A program made the translations under genes and the position numbers. The notes under the pieces were generated by a model. That model was not told the DNA's origin, did not search any database, and saw only the letters and a program-made list of their open reading frames with translations. Of a stretch of DNA of 64,000 nt, positions 1 to 10,298 are shown piece by piece. Source of the DNA: Pseudoalteromonas luteoviolacea (lineage in GTDB: Bacteria; Pseudomonadota; Gammaproteobacteria; Enterobacterales; Alteromonadaceae); NCBI RefSeq assembly GCF_001696455.1, contig NZ_MAUJ01000001.1:124001-188000 (forward strand), written 5' to 3'. Each line of letters begins with the position of its first letter. Within the stretch, counting starts at the first letter, position 1.

Positions 1-1
1 A

Positions 2-580
2 AATATGGATGTTAACTCTCACTTTCAATTTGGTAATGCCCACCCTGAGGGGTGGTTATTTCCCGAAACGTACCACTATGAAGGTGGGACTAACGCATCC
101 GCATTGATCTCTAGAGCGCATAGTAAAATGAAGCGGCTATTAGATGACGTTTGGACGAAAAGAGCGCCTGAGATCCCGCTTAAAAACAAATATGAGGCGT
201 TAATTCTGGCGTCAATAATCGAAAAAGAATCGGGCAAGGCAGCAGAGCGAGCCACGATTTCTTCTGTATTTCACAATCGTTTAAATAAAGGAATGCGGCT
301 ACAAACGGATCCAACCGTCATTTATGGCTTGGGAGAGCGGTATCAGGGAGATATTAAGCGGGTTCATTTAAAAGAACATACGCCTTATAACACGTATCGC
401 ATAGATGGACTGCCGCCAACACCTATTGCGATGCCTTCAAAAGACGCCTTACTGGCTGCTGTAAAGCCAAAGGTGACGGACTATTTTTACTTTGTCTCTA
501 AGGGAAATGGTGAACACCACTTTTCTAAATCTTTGCAAGAGCACAATAGAGCTGTACGAAAATATATATTAAATAAGTGA
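2..580 (+). CDS. mltG: Endolytic murein transglycosylase MltG, C-terminal part (5' end outside window)
   Basis: MltG is an inner-membrane lytic transglycosylase that cleaves nascent peptidoglycan strands and acts as a terminase of glycan polymerisation. The visible part carries the family's EGWLFPETY motif (about residues 15-23 of the visible part), the catalytic-Glu block ASIIEKESG, and the VFHNRL, LQTDPTVIYG and PYNTYRIDGLPPTPI blocks that form the YceG fold. The frame is open to the window edge, so the N-terminal transmembrane helix and LysM-like part lie upstream. In E. coli mltG is followed by tmk and holB. Here a strong terminator follows directly and the next gene is convergent, so that linkage is absent. 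Identification is firm. Confidence 0.95.
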   Translation, partial: NMDVNSHFQFGNAHPEGWLFPETYHYEGGTNASALISRAHSKMKRLLDDVWTKRAPEIPLKNKYEALILASIIEKESGKAAERATISSVFHNRLNKGMRLQTDPTVIYGLGERYQGDIKRVHLKEHTPYNTYRIDGLPPTPIAMPSKDALLAAVKPKVTDYFYFVSKGNGEHHFSKSLQEHNRAVRKYILNK

Positions 581-581
581 T

Positions 582-606
582 AAAAGCCGCCAACAGGCGG
601 CTTTTT
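582..606. terminator. Rho-independent terminator between mltG and the convergent deacetylase gene
   Basis: GCCGCC/GGCGGC stem with a four-base AACA loop, flanked by A-run and T-run, so it can work on both strands. It begins one base after the mltG stop and ends just before the stop of the minus-strand gene. Confidence 0.9.
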
Positions 607-609
607 AAA

Positions 610-2175
610 TTACTTTTTCGTAAACTCGACGGTGAGCTTTTGATTGGCAGTAAGGTTTTTGAAGGTGTATTCATTAATCGCACCTAAGCTTACGCCATTC
701 ACTGTTACACTTTCTATTTTGGCATTTGCCGCAGCTTTAAAGTAGAAAGTTTGTTCTTTATTCGCGTCAAGTAACACATCTCCAAACGTATCACCAGCAG
801 GGGTGACAGAGCCCAAATGTGAAACTTTATTTGCTTGTTCTTTGGTAATTAATTTCCATGGGTCGTAATCAACAGCAAGCGTCCCCGGCGCTGAGTCAGC
901 ATACCACTTGGCCTCGTAATATTTACCGTCATAATAGACCTGTGCGCCTTTTTGATAAATATTACCTTGTGTGTAAGTAGGGCTGGCGCCAATGCTCTGC
1001 ACAGTCACAACTTTACCATTATTCAGTGGTTTGGGATTTCTCATCCACTCAACAATGTCTTTGAATGGGACGATACGTACTACTGATTGCCCATTCACTT
1101 TTAAGCTTAGCGCATATTGGATAAACTCTTCGATAGCTTGCTGACGCTCGATGTAAGTGGTCGCTCGCCCGCCTTTGTCATACTCCGGCGCATAAATATT
1201 AGCGTGCGCTCCATATAAGAGTGGCGAGCGGTTACCCTCTAGCCTTAAGTGCAGATTGTGTTTCAAAATCGCAAGTACTTCATCTTTACTCATAGCACTG
1301 CCAACCCACATATTGGTGTCAAACGCCACCATTTTTCCGCCGAACGGTTTTTCAAAGACATTTGAAGGTAATTGCCATAGACCCGCAAAATTGCCTACAT
1401 CGGGCTTACCAACGCGCTGGGTGGGTGTGCCATTGTTCATAGTATAGGGCCATGGGTTATTGGTTCCGTTGTATTGATTACCCCAGCCTTCTTCAATGCT
1501 GGTGTCGTACACAAAATTACCTTTCACCAACGCTGCGAAAAGGGCGTTATTGTGATTGAGATAAGGAGTTCTAAAACCAATAATTTCGCTTTGAGGTATG
1601 CCTGGGCCTGCGGTGTCATTGGCACCGGTATCCAACTCATTCGGGTCAAAAGGCTTACTTAACCAAGTTTGTGTAATATTCAGTTCTTCAGTCCATTCTT
1701 GCTCAGAAAAGTTGTTTGTATCAGGGCCGCCATCTCTATGGCTCCATGTATGATTGCCAATTTCATGGCCGTCTAACCATGCTTTTCGCCAAGCATGCTT
1801 AACACCGACCGGATCGTTTGCGATCGACTCTATGTAAGATGGTGTGTTGAAAAAACTAAACCTGACCGGTGCACCATCAAATGTCGCAGGGTTATTGGCA
1901 GTGTTTGCATTTTTGAGTTGTCGGGTAAAGTTAATGATCCAGTCCATGCCCTCTTTTGAGCCGTTGTCATCAAAACCTATTGATATAAATAGCGGTACTT
2001 GCACTGGCCTCAATTGTGATGGCGGCATTTGGCTCCAAGGCTGATTATCAGAGTAATCGTATTGTACGGACTGCAAGGCATTGCTGCCTTGTGAATGCGC
2101 CCCTTGCGCAAGTGCGCTTGTGGCAGTAGAAATGCACGCGATAATCCCAAGAGTGACAGAGGTGAGCTTAAACAT
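610..2175 (-). CDS. Secreted polysaccharide deacetylase (CE4), chitin oligosaccharide deacetylase-like, with carbohydrate-binding module
   Basis: Probably removes acetyl groups from chitin oligosaccharides outside the cytoplasm, as in marine chitin degraders. A Sec signal peptide (about residues 1-23, ending ALAQG) precedes a NodB-type CE4 domain. Visible hallmarks are SIGFDDNG (motif 1, the Asp pair) and the metal-binding GNHTWSH (motif 2, HxxxH spacing). About residues 395-445 form a small aromatic-rich module (YQKGAQVYYDGKYYEAKW, then DPWKLI) typical of CBM5/12 chitin-binding domains. The last 70 residues resemble a beta-sandwich appendage. The start is an ATG with AAGGA about 10 bases upstream. 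The family match is strong; the chitin-oligosaccharide specificity is inferred from architecture resembling Vibrio enzymes. Confidence 0.82.
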   Translation of the reverse strand: MFKLTSVTLGIIACISTATSALAQGAHSQGSNALQSVQYDYSDNQPWSQMPPSQLRPVQVPLFISIGFDDNGSKEGMDWIINFTRQLKNANTANNPATFDGAPVRFSFFNTPSYIESIANDPVGVKHAWRKAWLDGHEIGNHTWSHRDGGPDTNNFSEQEWTEELNITQTWLSKPFDPNELDTGANDTAGPGIPQSEIIGFRTPYLNHNNALFAALVKGNFVYDTSIEEGWGNQYNGTNNPWPYTMNNGTPTQRVGKPDVGNFAGLWQLPSNVFEKPFGGKMVAFDTNMWVGSAMSKDEVLAILKHNLHLRLEGNRSPLLYGAHANIYAPEYDKGGRATTYIERQQAIEEFIQYALSLKVNGQSVVRIVPFKDIVEWMRNPKPLNNGKVVTVQSIGASPTYTQGNIYQKGAQVYYDGKYYEAKWYADSAPGTLAVDYDPWKLITKEQANKVSHLGSVTPAGDTFGDVLLDANKEQTFYFKAAANAKIESVTVNGVSLGAINEYTFKNLTANQKLTVEFTKK

Positions 2176-2554
2176 CTTTATAATTTCCTTAGTTACGACC
2201 CTAAGTGCAAATCACATTAAAATTTGCAATAGGGCAATGAGTTTTTGCATTAGTTTTCGGAAATTAATGTACCTAAAAAGACATTTATCATTCTTTGATT
2301 GAGCGCATGGAATTGATGGGGGTCTTCGACTGATTTTATTTATAAGTAATAAATTCAGAGTCTTGTATGGATTTGTTTGAGCTTAGTAAAAATATAATAA
2401 AGCCTAATGGATTTGCTATTGTTGCTTATTATGTAACACGTATTTATCGGTGTTAAGCTGCGATATAATACTTGTCTCATATAGCTGTATATTGTCTACA
2501 AATATGGTATTTCTGTAGCCAAAATATTGTTAAATATACTCTGGAGTAGCTCAC
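2176..2554. promoter_or_regulatory. Divergent intergenic region between the deacetylase and DUF885 genes
   Basis: AT-rich gap of 379 bases holding both divergent promoters. A TATAAT at 2464-2469 is a candidate -10 for the rightward gene, but no good -35 is visible at the right spacing. No convincing operator, small gene or RNA was recognised. Confidence 0.4.
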
Positions 2555-4429
2555 ATGAAAAAGCTAAATGCACTCGCTTTAGCGGTAATGGTTGGTCTAA
2601 CAGGATGTGCACAAGAAACCACATCGAATAAAGTTGGCAGTAGTAATGAAGTATCATCGCAGCCATCACTTAGTCGTCAAGACGTTGATAAAGTGGTCGA
2701 ACAATATACGCGAGCGTTTATTACTCATCAGCCCACGCTGGCAACGTCACTAAAATTAGACAGCACAGATTACGGTGCATACGCAAACAAATTGCCGGAT
2801 TACTCCGTGGCCGGTATGCAGGCCTTGCAAATTGATATGGCGCGTGCTGCTGAGCAACTTAAACAGCTTCAATCTGCTAAGTTAGCAGATAAGGACTTGT
2901 TGCATGTGCAGGTAAACGAGGTTATTGCGCGCTATTATGCAGGTGACAAAGTGTTTGCCGCGGGTTACGTGGATACGTGGGGTGGGCACTTACCCTACAT
3001 CGTGAACCAGATTTCCGGGCCACTTATGGATGTCCCTGGTGTGCTGCAAAACCAACATGGCGTTGAAAACGAAGCCGATGCGAAGGCTTATGTCGAACGT
3101 CTAGCGGCATTTGCGTCTATGGTGGACCAAGTAAAAGAAAAAGTGCTTGCTGACGCGAAACGCGGCGTTATTCTTCCTAAGCCTCTGTTTCCAAATACAC
3201 TCGCGTATTTAAATAGTTACACTCAGCCTGCAGCAAATGCGCATGTCCTGGTGACCTCCTTTGAGGACAAGTTAGCGGGTCTTGAAGACTTGAGTGAGCA
3301 GGCCAAACAAGGTTATGTAAAAGCAGCCTCTAACGTAATGATGGAGAAGGTCTATCCGGCATTCAAACGCATTGCGAGTGAAATGAAAATACTTGAACAA
3401 CAGGCATCTGACAAGGTAGGTATTTGGGCCCAACCAAATGGTGAAGCGTTTTACCAACATGCCATCACTTATTTGGCTGACTCGGACATGAGCGCTGAGC
3501 AAATTCATGAAGTCGGTTTGGCTGAAGTGGAGAGAATATCCGAGAGAATGGATGAAATTTTACGAGCAAATGGTTACACCAAAGGTTCTGTCAGTGAACG
3601 TATGCAGCAGCTTAACGAAGAGCCTCGCTTTTTATTTGCAGATAGTGATGAAGGTCGTCAAGAGTTACTCGAATTCTTAAGAGGCGAAATTAAAGTTATC
3701 AATGAAAAAGCACCGCAATATTTCTCAACGTTGCCGCCACAAAAAGTCGAAGTGAAACGTATCCCTGTCGAAGTTGAAGCTGGTGCCCCGGGCGGCTACT
3801 ATTATGGCCCTTCATTAGATGGTAGTCGACCAGGTGTTTTTGCGATCAACCTTAAAGATATGAAAGCGGTCCCGAGTTTTGGTTTGAAAACGCTTACTTA
3901 CCATGAGGCCGTGCCTGGTCACCATTTCCAAATAGCACTCAATATGCTCCAAACGGACATTGGCCTAATGAGACAAAATGCGTCTTTTAATGGTTATATC
4001 GAGGGCTGGGCACTTTATTCAGAGTTATTGGCATACGAAATGGGTATGTACGAAAATGACCCATTTGGAGATTTAGGTCGTTTACAAGCTGAAGCCTATA
4101 GAGCGGCGCGCTTGGTCGTTGATACTGGACTGCACTATAAAAAATGGAGTAGAGAAGAAGCTATCGCTTACTTTGCTGAAGCAACGGGCTCAGCAATGAG
4201 TGATGTTGTACCAGCCATTGACCGATATATCGCTTGGCCGGGTCAGGCTTTAGGTTACAAGCTTGGTATGTTGAAATTCGAAGAGCTCAGAAAAGACGCA
4301 CAACAGGCACTGGGTGATAAATTTGATATGACGTCATTCCATGATGAGATTTTGTTAAAAGGCGCTCGTCCGCTCGCTTTGGTTGAAAAAGACATCGCGC
4401 GCTGGGTAGAAAAGCGCAAAGCGATGTAA
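2555..4429 (+). CDS. DUF885 family lipoprotein, putative zinc metallopeptidase
   Basis: A 624-residue DUF885 protein. An N-terminal lipoprotein signal (GLTGCAQ, Cys at about 20) places it in the envelope. The DUF885 signature is present: TYHEAVPGHHFQ (about residues 448-459, HExxxxHH-type metal site) and downstream GYIEGWALYSE (about 481-491), which supplies the third ligand/Glu in this gluzincin-like group. The helical N-terminal half is typical. No substrate is established for the group; peptide hydrolysis is inferred. It is monocistronic and ends in its own terminator. The ATG is preceded by CTGGAGTAGC, an adequate ribosome-binding site. Confidence 0.88.
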   Translation: MKKLNALALAVMVGLTGCAQETTSNKVGSSNEVSSQPSLSRQDVDKVVEQYTRAFITHQPTLATSLKLDSTDYGAYANKLPDYSVAGMQALQIDMARAAEQLKQLQSAKLADKDLLHVQVNEVIARYYAGDKVFAAGYVDTWGGHLPYIVNQISGPLMDVPGVLQNQHGVENEADAKAYVERLAAFASMVDQVKEKVLADAKRGVILPKPLFPNTLAYLNSYTQPAANAHVLVTSFEDKLAGLEDLSEQAKQGYVKAASNVMMEKVYPAFKRIASEMKILEQQASDKVGIWAQPNGEAFYQHAITYLADSDMSAEQIHEVGLAEVERISERMDEILRANGYTKGSVSERMQQLNEEPRFLFADSDEGRQELLEFLRGEIKVINEKAPQYFSTLPPQKVEVKRIPVEVEAGAPGGYYYGPSLDGSRPGVFAINLKDMKAVPSFGLKTLTYHEAVPGHHFQIALNMLQTDIGLMRQNASFNGYIEGWALYSELLAYEMGMYENDPFGDLGRLQAEAYRAARLVVDTGLHYKKWSREEAIAYFAEATGSAMSDVVPAIDRYIAWPGQALGYKLGMLKFEELRKDAQQALGDKFDMTSFHDEILLKGARPLALVEKDIARWVEKRKAM

Positions 4430-4442
4430 AAACCTTTCTTTT

Positions 4443-4464
4443 AAAAGGGCCAAAGGCCCTTTTT
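4443..4464 (+). terminator. Rho-independent terminator of the DUF885 gene
   Basis: GGGCC/GGCCC stem extended by an A-run and T-run, with an AAA loop and a T5 tail. Confidence 0.9.
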
Positions 4465-4580
4465 CTCTAAACCTTCTTGCATTTGGTACAAATTGGTACA
4501 CTTAGTAAATCGCTGATACGCATTCGTTTTTTGAAATTCCATATACTCAAATTAAAAGAAACAGTGATATGGAATCCAAT

Positions 4581-5762
4581 ATGAATCAATTAAAACAGCA
4601 AAGCCTTTTGGCAGTTGTTATGCTTGCGCTAAGTGCATGTGGAACAAGCAAGAGTAACAGTACAGATACTAAGCCACTACCAGATACGAAACCTTCACCG
4701 CAGCAAGCCGTAAACCCGCCAGATTATCAAGGGCTGATAAATGGCTTAATTTCCAGTGAAGTGCATGGCATTATTTTGCATGTTTCCGCTGCCAATGGGG
4801 CATTTACCGGTAGCGCTGGCCTTGCCAATTTAGCGACACGAGAAGTTCTCCAACCAGATGCGGTTTATCACTTAGCAAGTAGCGGAAAAATTTTTACCGC
4901 GTTATTGGCGGTACGACTCCATGAGGAAGGACTCCTCGACCTTGATCTGACAATAGACAATTGGTTGTCAAACGAGGTGGCCAGTCAAATTCAATATTCA
5001 GATCAAATCACACTGAGGCAATTACTAAATCATAGTAGCGGAATTTATAACTACTCTGATCCACGCAGTAAAGATGCGTATGTTGAGTATGTTATGGCTA
5101 ACTATAAAAATGGCATTTCTAACGGGGACTTATTGCAATTTGCCTATGGACAACCAGCCTATTTCAAACCTGGTGAGGGAGTAAAGTACTCAAACAGTAA
5201 CTATGTGCTTGCTGGCATGATAATGGATAGCGTATTGGGCCATCCTAATGCATTGGCAATGCGCGATAAAATCATAGACAGGTTATCGCTCAGTGATACC
5301 TTTTCGGTTGGTATTGAGAATCAAGTTGCGCAGATTACCCCCGGCTATGAAAAACAAAATGACGCGTTTATAAATACAGGCCCAATTTTAAGCCAAGTGA
5401 CCGCCGCTTCAACACCTGTGGCTTCATCAGTCACAGAGGTTGCTAAACTAATGAGAAGTATTTTTAAAGATGATACTTGGCTTTCGCAAGCGGAGCGAGA
5501 AGCCTTGCTAGGAGAAGCTAGTCAAGTGAAGGCATCAGCCAATTTAGACTATGTACTAGGACTTTGGAAAGAAGAGTTCAATGGCTATACGGTGTACCAT
5601 CATAATGGGGGAAATCACGGATACATTTCAAACAATATATATGTACCTGAATTAGATGTAAGTATCGTGTATTTTCTCAATTGTGGGCTAAGTGACCCAT
5701 GTATAAACGCGTTTAATACGATTGAACAAGCTGTAAAGCAGTATGTTATCGCAAATCAATAA
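4581..5762 (+). CDS. Serine hydrolase lipoprotein, class C beta-lactamase / D-Ala-D-Ala carboxypeptidase-like (S12)
   Basis: Penicillin-binding-protein-like serine hydrolase in the envelope. The lipobox is LSACG. After a Pro/Lys/Thr-rich linker the catalytic domain shows SSGK (SxxK, about residue 100, numbered from this start), YSN (about 203) and HHNGG (the KTG-equivalent HxG box, about 340), all three active-site elements. An in-frame ATG lies 12 bases upstream at 4569. I chose 4581 because GGA sits 7 bases before it and the lipoprotein signal then has normal length. The substrate is unknown; the S12 family includes carboxypeptidases, esterases and beta-lactamases, and nothing here proves antibiotic hydrolysis. 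Confidence 0.85.
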   Translation: MNQLKQQSLLAVVMLALSACGTSKSNSTDTKPLPDTKPSPQQAVNPPDYQGLINGLISSEVHGIILHVSAANGAFTGSAGLANLATREVLQPDAVYHLASSGKIFTALLAVRLHEEGLLDLDLTIDNWLSNEVASQIQYSDQITLRQLLNHSSGIYNYSDPRSKDAYVEYVMANYKNGISNGDLLQFAYGQPAYFKPGEGVKYSNSNYVLAGMIMDSVLGHPNALAMRDKIIDRLSLSDTFSVGIENQVAQITPGYEKQNDAFINTGPILSQVTAASTPVASSVTEVAKLMRSIFKDDTWLSQAEREALLGEASQVKASANLDYVLGLWKEEFNGYTVYHHNGGNHGYISNNIYVPELDVSIVYFLNCGLSDPCINAFNTIEQAVKQYVIANQ

Positions 5763-5770
5763 GAAGATGA

Positions 5771-5789
5771 GCGCGGTGATTAACCGCGC
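5771..5789. terminator. Convergent hairpin between serine hydrolase and ybiT
   Basis: GCGCGG/CCGCGC stem with a 7-base loop in the 35-base gap between convergent genes. There is no T-run on either side, so it is a weak or factor-assisted terminator at best. Confidence 0.45.
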
Positions 5790-5797
5790 GACAAACA

Positions 5798-7390
5798 TTA
5801 ATCTTCAATGCCTCTGAATTTTAAGAATTCAGAATAGGTACCTTTAAAATCGGTAATTTTATTGTCTTTTATTTCAAGAATACGTGTTGCAAGAGAGTCT
5901 ACGAAAACACGGTCGTGAGAGACGAAAAACAGTGTTCCTTTGTATTGCTCAAGTGCCGTGTTCAAGGATTCAATTGACTCCATATCCATATGGTTCGTAG
6001 GCTCATCCATTAGTAGAATGTTTGGTTTATGCATCATCAATTTACCAAGCAGCATGCGACCTTGCTCACCACCTGACAGCACTTTTACAGATTTTTTGAT
6101 ACTGTCTTGTGAAAACAACATGCGACCCAAAAAGCTGCGCAGCACTTGTTCGTCATCACCTTCTTGACGCCATTGCCCCATCCACTCCATTAGGTCCATA
6201 TCTTTTTCGAAGTCTTCAGCATGGTCTTGAGCGTAGTAACCTATATTACTGTTTTCAGACCACTTAAAGGTACCATCACGCTGCTGTAATTGGCCTGCAA
6301 GCGTATTGAGCAGTGTTGTTTTACCGACACCGTTTTCACCAATAATGGCCACTCGCTCACCAACTTCGAAAATCCCATTGAATTGACTGAATAAGTCCTC
6401 TTCGAAGCCTTGCGATAAGTTTTCAATTTCCAATGCGTTTCTAAATAGTTCTTTAGATTGCTCAAATCGAATAAATGGGTTTTGGCGACTTGAGGCTTTA
6501 ACTTCGTCAAGTTGGATTTTGTCAATTTGTTTAGCACGTGATGTTGCTTGCTTTGCTTTTGATGCATTCGCAGAGAAACGCGCTACGAAGGTTTGTAATT
6601 CAGCAATTTGGGCTTTTTTCTTCGCATTGTCAGCAAGTAGACGTTCTCTTGCTTGTGAAGCTGCCGTCATGTATTCATCATAGTTGCCTGGGTACACACG
6701 CAGCTCACCATAATCTAAGTCAGCCATATGCGTACATACACTGTTTAAAAAGTGACGGTCGTGCGAAATGATGATCATCGTGCAGTTTCGTTCGTTCAGT
6801 GTGTGTTCCAACCAGCGGATAGTATCAATGTCCAAGTTGTTGGTTGGTTCGTCGAGCAGCATGATATGCGGGTCTGCAAACAGTACTTGCGCCAATAGTA
6901 CACGCAGTTTCCAGCCCGGTGCGACTTCACTCATTAAACCAAAGTGTTGCTCGGTAGGAATACCAACCGCCAACAATAGCTCACCGGCTTTAGATTCTGC
7001 CATGTAGCCATCCATTTCGGCGAACTTAACCTCTAAGTCAGCGACGATCATGCCTTCTTCTTCACTCATTTCAGGTAAAGAGTAAATTCTGTCGCGCTCT
7101 TTTTTAACTTCCCAAAGCTCTTTGTAGCCCATGATGACGGTATCGATTACCGTAAATTCTTCATAAGCGAATTGATCCTGATTTAGTTTTGCCACCCGCT
7201 CTTGTGGGTCATAGCTCACGTTTCCGCCAGTGGGCTCCAATTCACCACTTAGGATCTTCATAAAAGTTGATTTACCACAGCCATTCGCACCAATAAGGCC
7301 GTAGCGATTACCTTCGCCAAACTTGACTGAGATGTTTTCAAAAAGTGGCTTTGAGCCAAACTGCTGCGTGATATTCGCGGTAGAAATCAA
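5798..7390 (-). CDS. ybiT: ABC-F family ATPase YbiT
   Basis: A soluble ABC-F protein with two ATPase domains and no membrane segment; the family acts on translating ribosomes. At 530 residues it has the same length as E. coli YbiT and aligns throughout from memory. The first Walker A is GANGCGKST (residues 34-42) with [10 protein letters not shown]. The second is GENGVGKTT (about 350) with LSGGEQGRM and [10 protein letters not shown]. The interdomain linker is rich in Lys/Arg/Ala. The start codon is TTG, supported by AAGG nine bases upstream and by the YbiT N-terminus aligning at this residue. Single gene, convergent with the serine hydrolase. Confidence 0.96.
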   Translation of the reverse strand: MISTANITQQFGSKPLFENISVKFGEGNRYGLIGANGCGKSTFMKILSGELEPTGGNVSYDPQERVAKLNQDQFAYEEFTVIDTVIMGYKELWEVKKERDRIYSLPEMSEEEGMIVADLEVKFAEMDGYMAESKAGELLLAVGIPTEQHFGLMSEVAPGWKLRVLLAQVLFADPHIMLLDEPTNNLDIDTIRWLEHTLNERNCTMIIISHDRHFLNSVCTHMADLDYGELRVYPGNYDEYMTAASQARERLLADNAKKKAQIAELQTFVARFSANASKAKQATSRAKQIDKIQLDEVKASSRQNPFIRFEQSKELFRNALEIENLSQGFEEDLFSQFNGIFEVGERVAIIGENGVGKTTLLNTLAGQLQQRDGTFKWSENSNIGYYAQDHAEDFEKDMDLMEWMGQWRQEGDDEQVLRSFLGRMLFSQDSIKKSVKVLSGGEQGRMLLGKLMMHKPNILLMDEPTNHMDMESIESLNTALEQYKGTLFFVSHDRVFVDSLATRILEIKDNKITDFKGTYSEFLKFRGIED

Positions 7391-7677
7391 AATTTAACAC
7401 CTTAAATTATTTAAAACGGCGCAACGTTACCCGCTGTTGGCGGTAACTGCAAGCATTGAATGCCAGAAATAGACGATTAGTAATTATATTACAGTTTAAA
7501 CTGCACAAATATGTAAACAAGCGCTTATTTGCACGTAAGTTTGTTGCTGTTACCTTGCAAAAATTCAATTTAGTGCACTTTTATCTACAAAACTCAAAGC
7601 AAAGCACTTTTTATTCGCAAAGCGCAAGATAGTTGACTATATATTGATGTATGAAGTGTTAACAAGATAGACATCAG

Positions 7678-9681
7678 ATGCAATTAACCGTTTCAGCTCG
7701 CGTAATGAGTGGATTTACGGCAGTTGTAGTTTTGGCTTGTATTATTTACGCAGTAGCTTTGACAGGGAACATAACTATCGGTGGCTCCGTTCAAAAGGTT
7801 TCCAAACAAAGTGTGCCCACTTTGATTGCCGGCAACACCATGCTGCAATCGGTATTACTTTCTCAGCTTTCTTTAGTGCAACTTGAAAAGGCAACAACAC
7901 TTAGTCAAGTGCAATCAATAAAAGCTGGTTACAGTGAACAGAAAAGCAAAAACCAGGATGCAATACGGCAGCTGCAAGAGCTAACAAAACCGATTGCTGA
8001 CATCAATCTTACCTTTAAGCAGTCAAGTGAGCTGAATACATCTTTTTTTCATGCCGCTGATAAGGCGTTTGTAGACGTTACTAGGGTCGTCAGCCTCTCT
8101 CAGAAAACGACTGAACTTGCCAGTGAATTTGGTGATATGGGTGATGAAACGCTGAGTTATGCCTATGACCTTGATGGTTTGTCAGATGATGATGCTGTAT
8201 CTGATACAGTAAACAGCTTTATTGAAAACATTGAAAACCTCGTCGATGAAGTGAGTTCCGGCTTACGTTCAAACATTAAGTTTGAAGTGCTAAATGTGCG
8301 GTCTGTAGCGAAAGATACGCTCGATGAAATGGACGCGCAGTTTGCTTCTATTAAACAGGCCTCAGGTATTTCGGGCACAGAGCAAATCACTGTGATGGCA
8401 GATAATTTCGCGCGTTTTAAAGACGCCTTAGTAGGGCCTGAAAGCGCGTTGACAGCGAGAGTTAATACCCTATCAGAAAAGCAAAAAGTCGGGTCTGAAA
8501 TACAAAGTGCCAAAGACGCAGCTAACCAGCTGCAAATACAATTAGATGAGTTAAACAAGCGCATTATAGGTTTAACTGACGAAGCCCAACAAGAAGCAAA
8601 AACCGCAATAGATGAGAGTCAAACAGTCACAACGGTACTCACCGTATTGATGATAATACTGTCTGTCATAATCGCTTTTTATGTTATCAACAGCATTCGC
8701 AAGCCTTTGTACACAATTGTTGATCTGATCAATAAAGCTGCTAAAGGGGACTTAACCGTACAATTTGAGCAATTTCAAAAGGATGAGTTCGGGCAACTGG
8801 CCGACAATATGCAAAAGCTAATTTCAAGCCTCGCTACAATTCTGCGTGAAGTAACCAGTAACACGCAGGTGCTAGCGTCAACCGCTGAACAGACTAACAG
8901 CATTTCAGAACAGAGCTGTAATAGCGCGTCGCAACAGAGTGAACAAATGAGCGCGATGAGCAGTTCAATCTCGGAAATGAAAGAAACCGTGAGCTCTGTT
9001 ACAGACAGTATTCATAAAACCTTAGAGCATGTGCAGCAAGCAAGCTCTGAAGCAACATGTGGAGAGCAGCGTTTGCAGGCGAACGTTGCTGAAATCAAAG
9101 AGCTTGAAGTTTCGATTGAAAAATCAGCAAACGCCATTTCATTGCTCAGCAGCGAATTAGACAATATTAACTCCGTGCTTGCAGTTATTAGAAGCATAGC
9201 CGAGCAGACAAATCTACTTGCTCTAAATGCAGCAATAGAGGCTGCTCGGGCAGGTGAGCAGGGCAGAGGGTTTGCTGTTGTTGCGGACGAGGTTAGGACA
9301 TTGGCAAGTCGAGCGCAAAATGCCACTGAAGAGATTGAAAAAGCAATTAGTGGATTACAAGAAGGGGCACGAGAGGCCGTAACCACCATGTCCACATCAC
9401 AAAAAGAAACTCAGACGTGCGTTCAAGGCATAGAGTCAGTCAAAGATACTTTAGTGTCAATCGTAGGCAGTGTGGAAACGATAAAAGACATGAGTCAACA
9501 AATCGCAGCGGCTTCCGAAGAGCAAAGCCTTGCGGCCATGAGTCAATATGAAAATGTTCAGCATATGCATGAAATAACAGACTTAACGTCGAATCATGCA
9601 AAAGAAAATCAACAGGCCAGTCGACAGCTCGCTGAAATGGCAGAGACGCTTAGAGCCATGATGAGCCAGTTTAAAACTTAG
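7678..9681 (+). CDS. Methyl-accepting chemotaxis protein
   Basis: Transmembrane chemoreceptor signalling to CheA/CheW. TM1 lies at about residues 10-32, followed by an entirely helical-looking periplasmic region of about 285 residues, TM2 at about 318-340, a HAMP domain, and a long coiled-coil signalling domain. The hairpin tip contains the conserved [19 protein letters not shown] block, then [15 protein letters not shown]. There is no C-terminal CheR-binding pentapeptide; the end is MSQFKT. The periplasmic domain lacks recognisable Cache or PAS motifs and may be a four-helix-bundle type. A small Cys-rich secreted protein starts 9 bases downstream with its own AGGAG, so the two are probably co-transcribed. 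The ligand is unknown. Confidence 0.93.
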   Translation: MQLTVSARVMSGFTAVVVLACIIYAVALTGNITIGGSVQKVSKQSVPTLIAGNTMLQSVLLSQLSLVQLEKATTLSQVQSIKAGYSEQKSKNQDAIRQLQELTKPIADINLTFKQSSELNTSFFHAADKAFVDVTRVVSLSQKTTELASEFGDMGDETLSYAYDLDGLSDDDAVSDTVNSFIENIENLVDEVSSGLRSNIKFEVLNVRSVAKDTLDEMDAQFASIKQASGISGTEQITVMADNFARFKDALVGPESALTARVNTLSEKQKVGSEIQSAKDAANQLQIQLDELNKRIIGLTDEAQQEAKTAIDESQTVTTVLTVLMIILSVIIAFYVINSIRKPLYTIVDLINKAAKGDLTVQFEQFQKDEFGQLADNMQKLISSLATILREVTSNTQVLASTAEQTNSISEQSCNSASQQSEQMSAMSSSISEMKETVSSVTDSIHKTLEHVQQASSEATCGEQRLQANVAEIKELEVSIEKSANAISLLSSELDNINSVLAVIRSIAEQTNLLALNAAIEAARAGEQGRGFAVVADEVRTLASRAQNATEEIEKAISGLQEGAREAVTTMSTSQKETQTCVQGIESVKDTLVSIVGSVETIKDMSQQIAAASEEQSLAAMSQYENVQHMHEITDLTSNHAKENQQASRQLAEMAETLRAMMSQFKT

Positions 9682-9690
9682 GAGAATGCA

Positions 9691-10050
9691 ATGAAACTAC
9701 TGTTAGCAATTGGCGCGGTGTCCCTTGTGCTTAGTGCCATGCCTACTGAGGTAAAAGCAGGCACATGCGAGATTAAATACCTGAGAACGGCTTGTCCAGG
9801 AAAAGAGAAAATCAGTTATAAAAAGTGTAAAGGTAAGCAGCGCTGCTCTAAATTCAAAGAAGCGGCAACGGCTGCTGAGTGTGGCGAAATGGCGGTGAAG
9901 TCTTGCCGAAATAAGCGCTTAACCATTACAAAGTCAAAAGTGATCACTGCGCTGTTTGATGGGCAACAAATCAAAGCAAGCAATGGCAGTGAAGATTTTT
10001 GTACTGTGTATGCAAAAGCGTCTGAAGAGTTCAATAAATGTGGTGGGTAA
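9691..10050 (+). CDS. Small secreted cysteine-rich protein
   Basis: I do not recognise this family. The 119-residue product has a Sec signal peptide (about 1-23, ending VKAG). The mature part of about 95 residues is Lys-rich with eight cysteines, including spaced pairs such as KKCKGKQRC and the C-terminal NKCGG, so four disulfides are likely in the periplasm or outside. It is directly downstream of the chemoreceptor gene (9-base gap, AGGAG before the ATG). A role as ligand-binding partner or unrelated passenger cannot be told apart from sequence. Confidence 0.75.
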   Translation: MKLLLAIGAVSLVLSAMPTEVKAGTCEIKYLRTACPGKEKISYKKCKGKQRCSKFKEAATAAECGEMAVKSCRNKRLTITKSKVITALFDGQQIKASNGSEDFCTVYAKASEEFNKCGG

Positions 10051-10100
10051 AACCACAGAATATTGAGCTGGGTTCACAATGACTGCTTAACCATTGCTAT

Positions 10101-10130
10101 GTTGTTTTTTGTAAATGATTAAAAAACAAC
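10101..10130 (+). terminator. AT-rich inverted repeat downstream of the chemoreceptor operon
   Basis: Perfect 10-base repeat GTTGTTTTTT ... AAAAAACAAC separated by 10 bases, about 50 bases after the Cys-rich gene. The T-run lies within the stem rather than after it. It could be a weak terminator or a regulatory palindrome for the following peptide gene. Confidence 0.4.
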
Positions 10131-10298
10131 TTGAGCTTCATTGTTTGATTGGGTGTATCGATTTTTTGTTTTCAATATAGCAGTTACTGACCTTTGAGTA
10201 AGAGGTTAGTAGCGCTTGTTAAAAATATTCATTGTATATTGTATGCAATGTTGCTAGTGTCATAGATGCAATTATCTTTTAACGAAAAGGAATGGTCT

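Noticed and set aside
4581..5762. Calling the serine hydrolase an AmpC beta-lactamase resistance gene
   Set aside because: The motifs fit the broad S12 group, and the lipoprotein form and sequence do not point to AmpC specifically.
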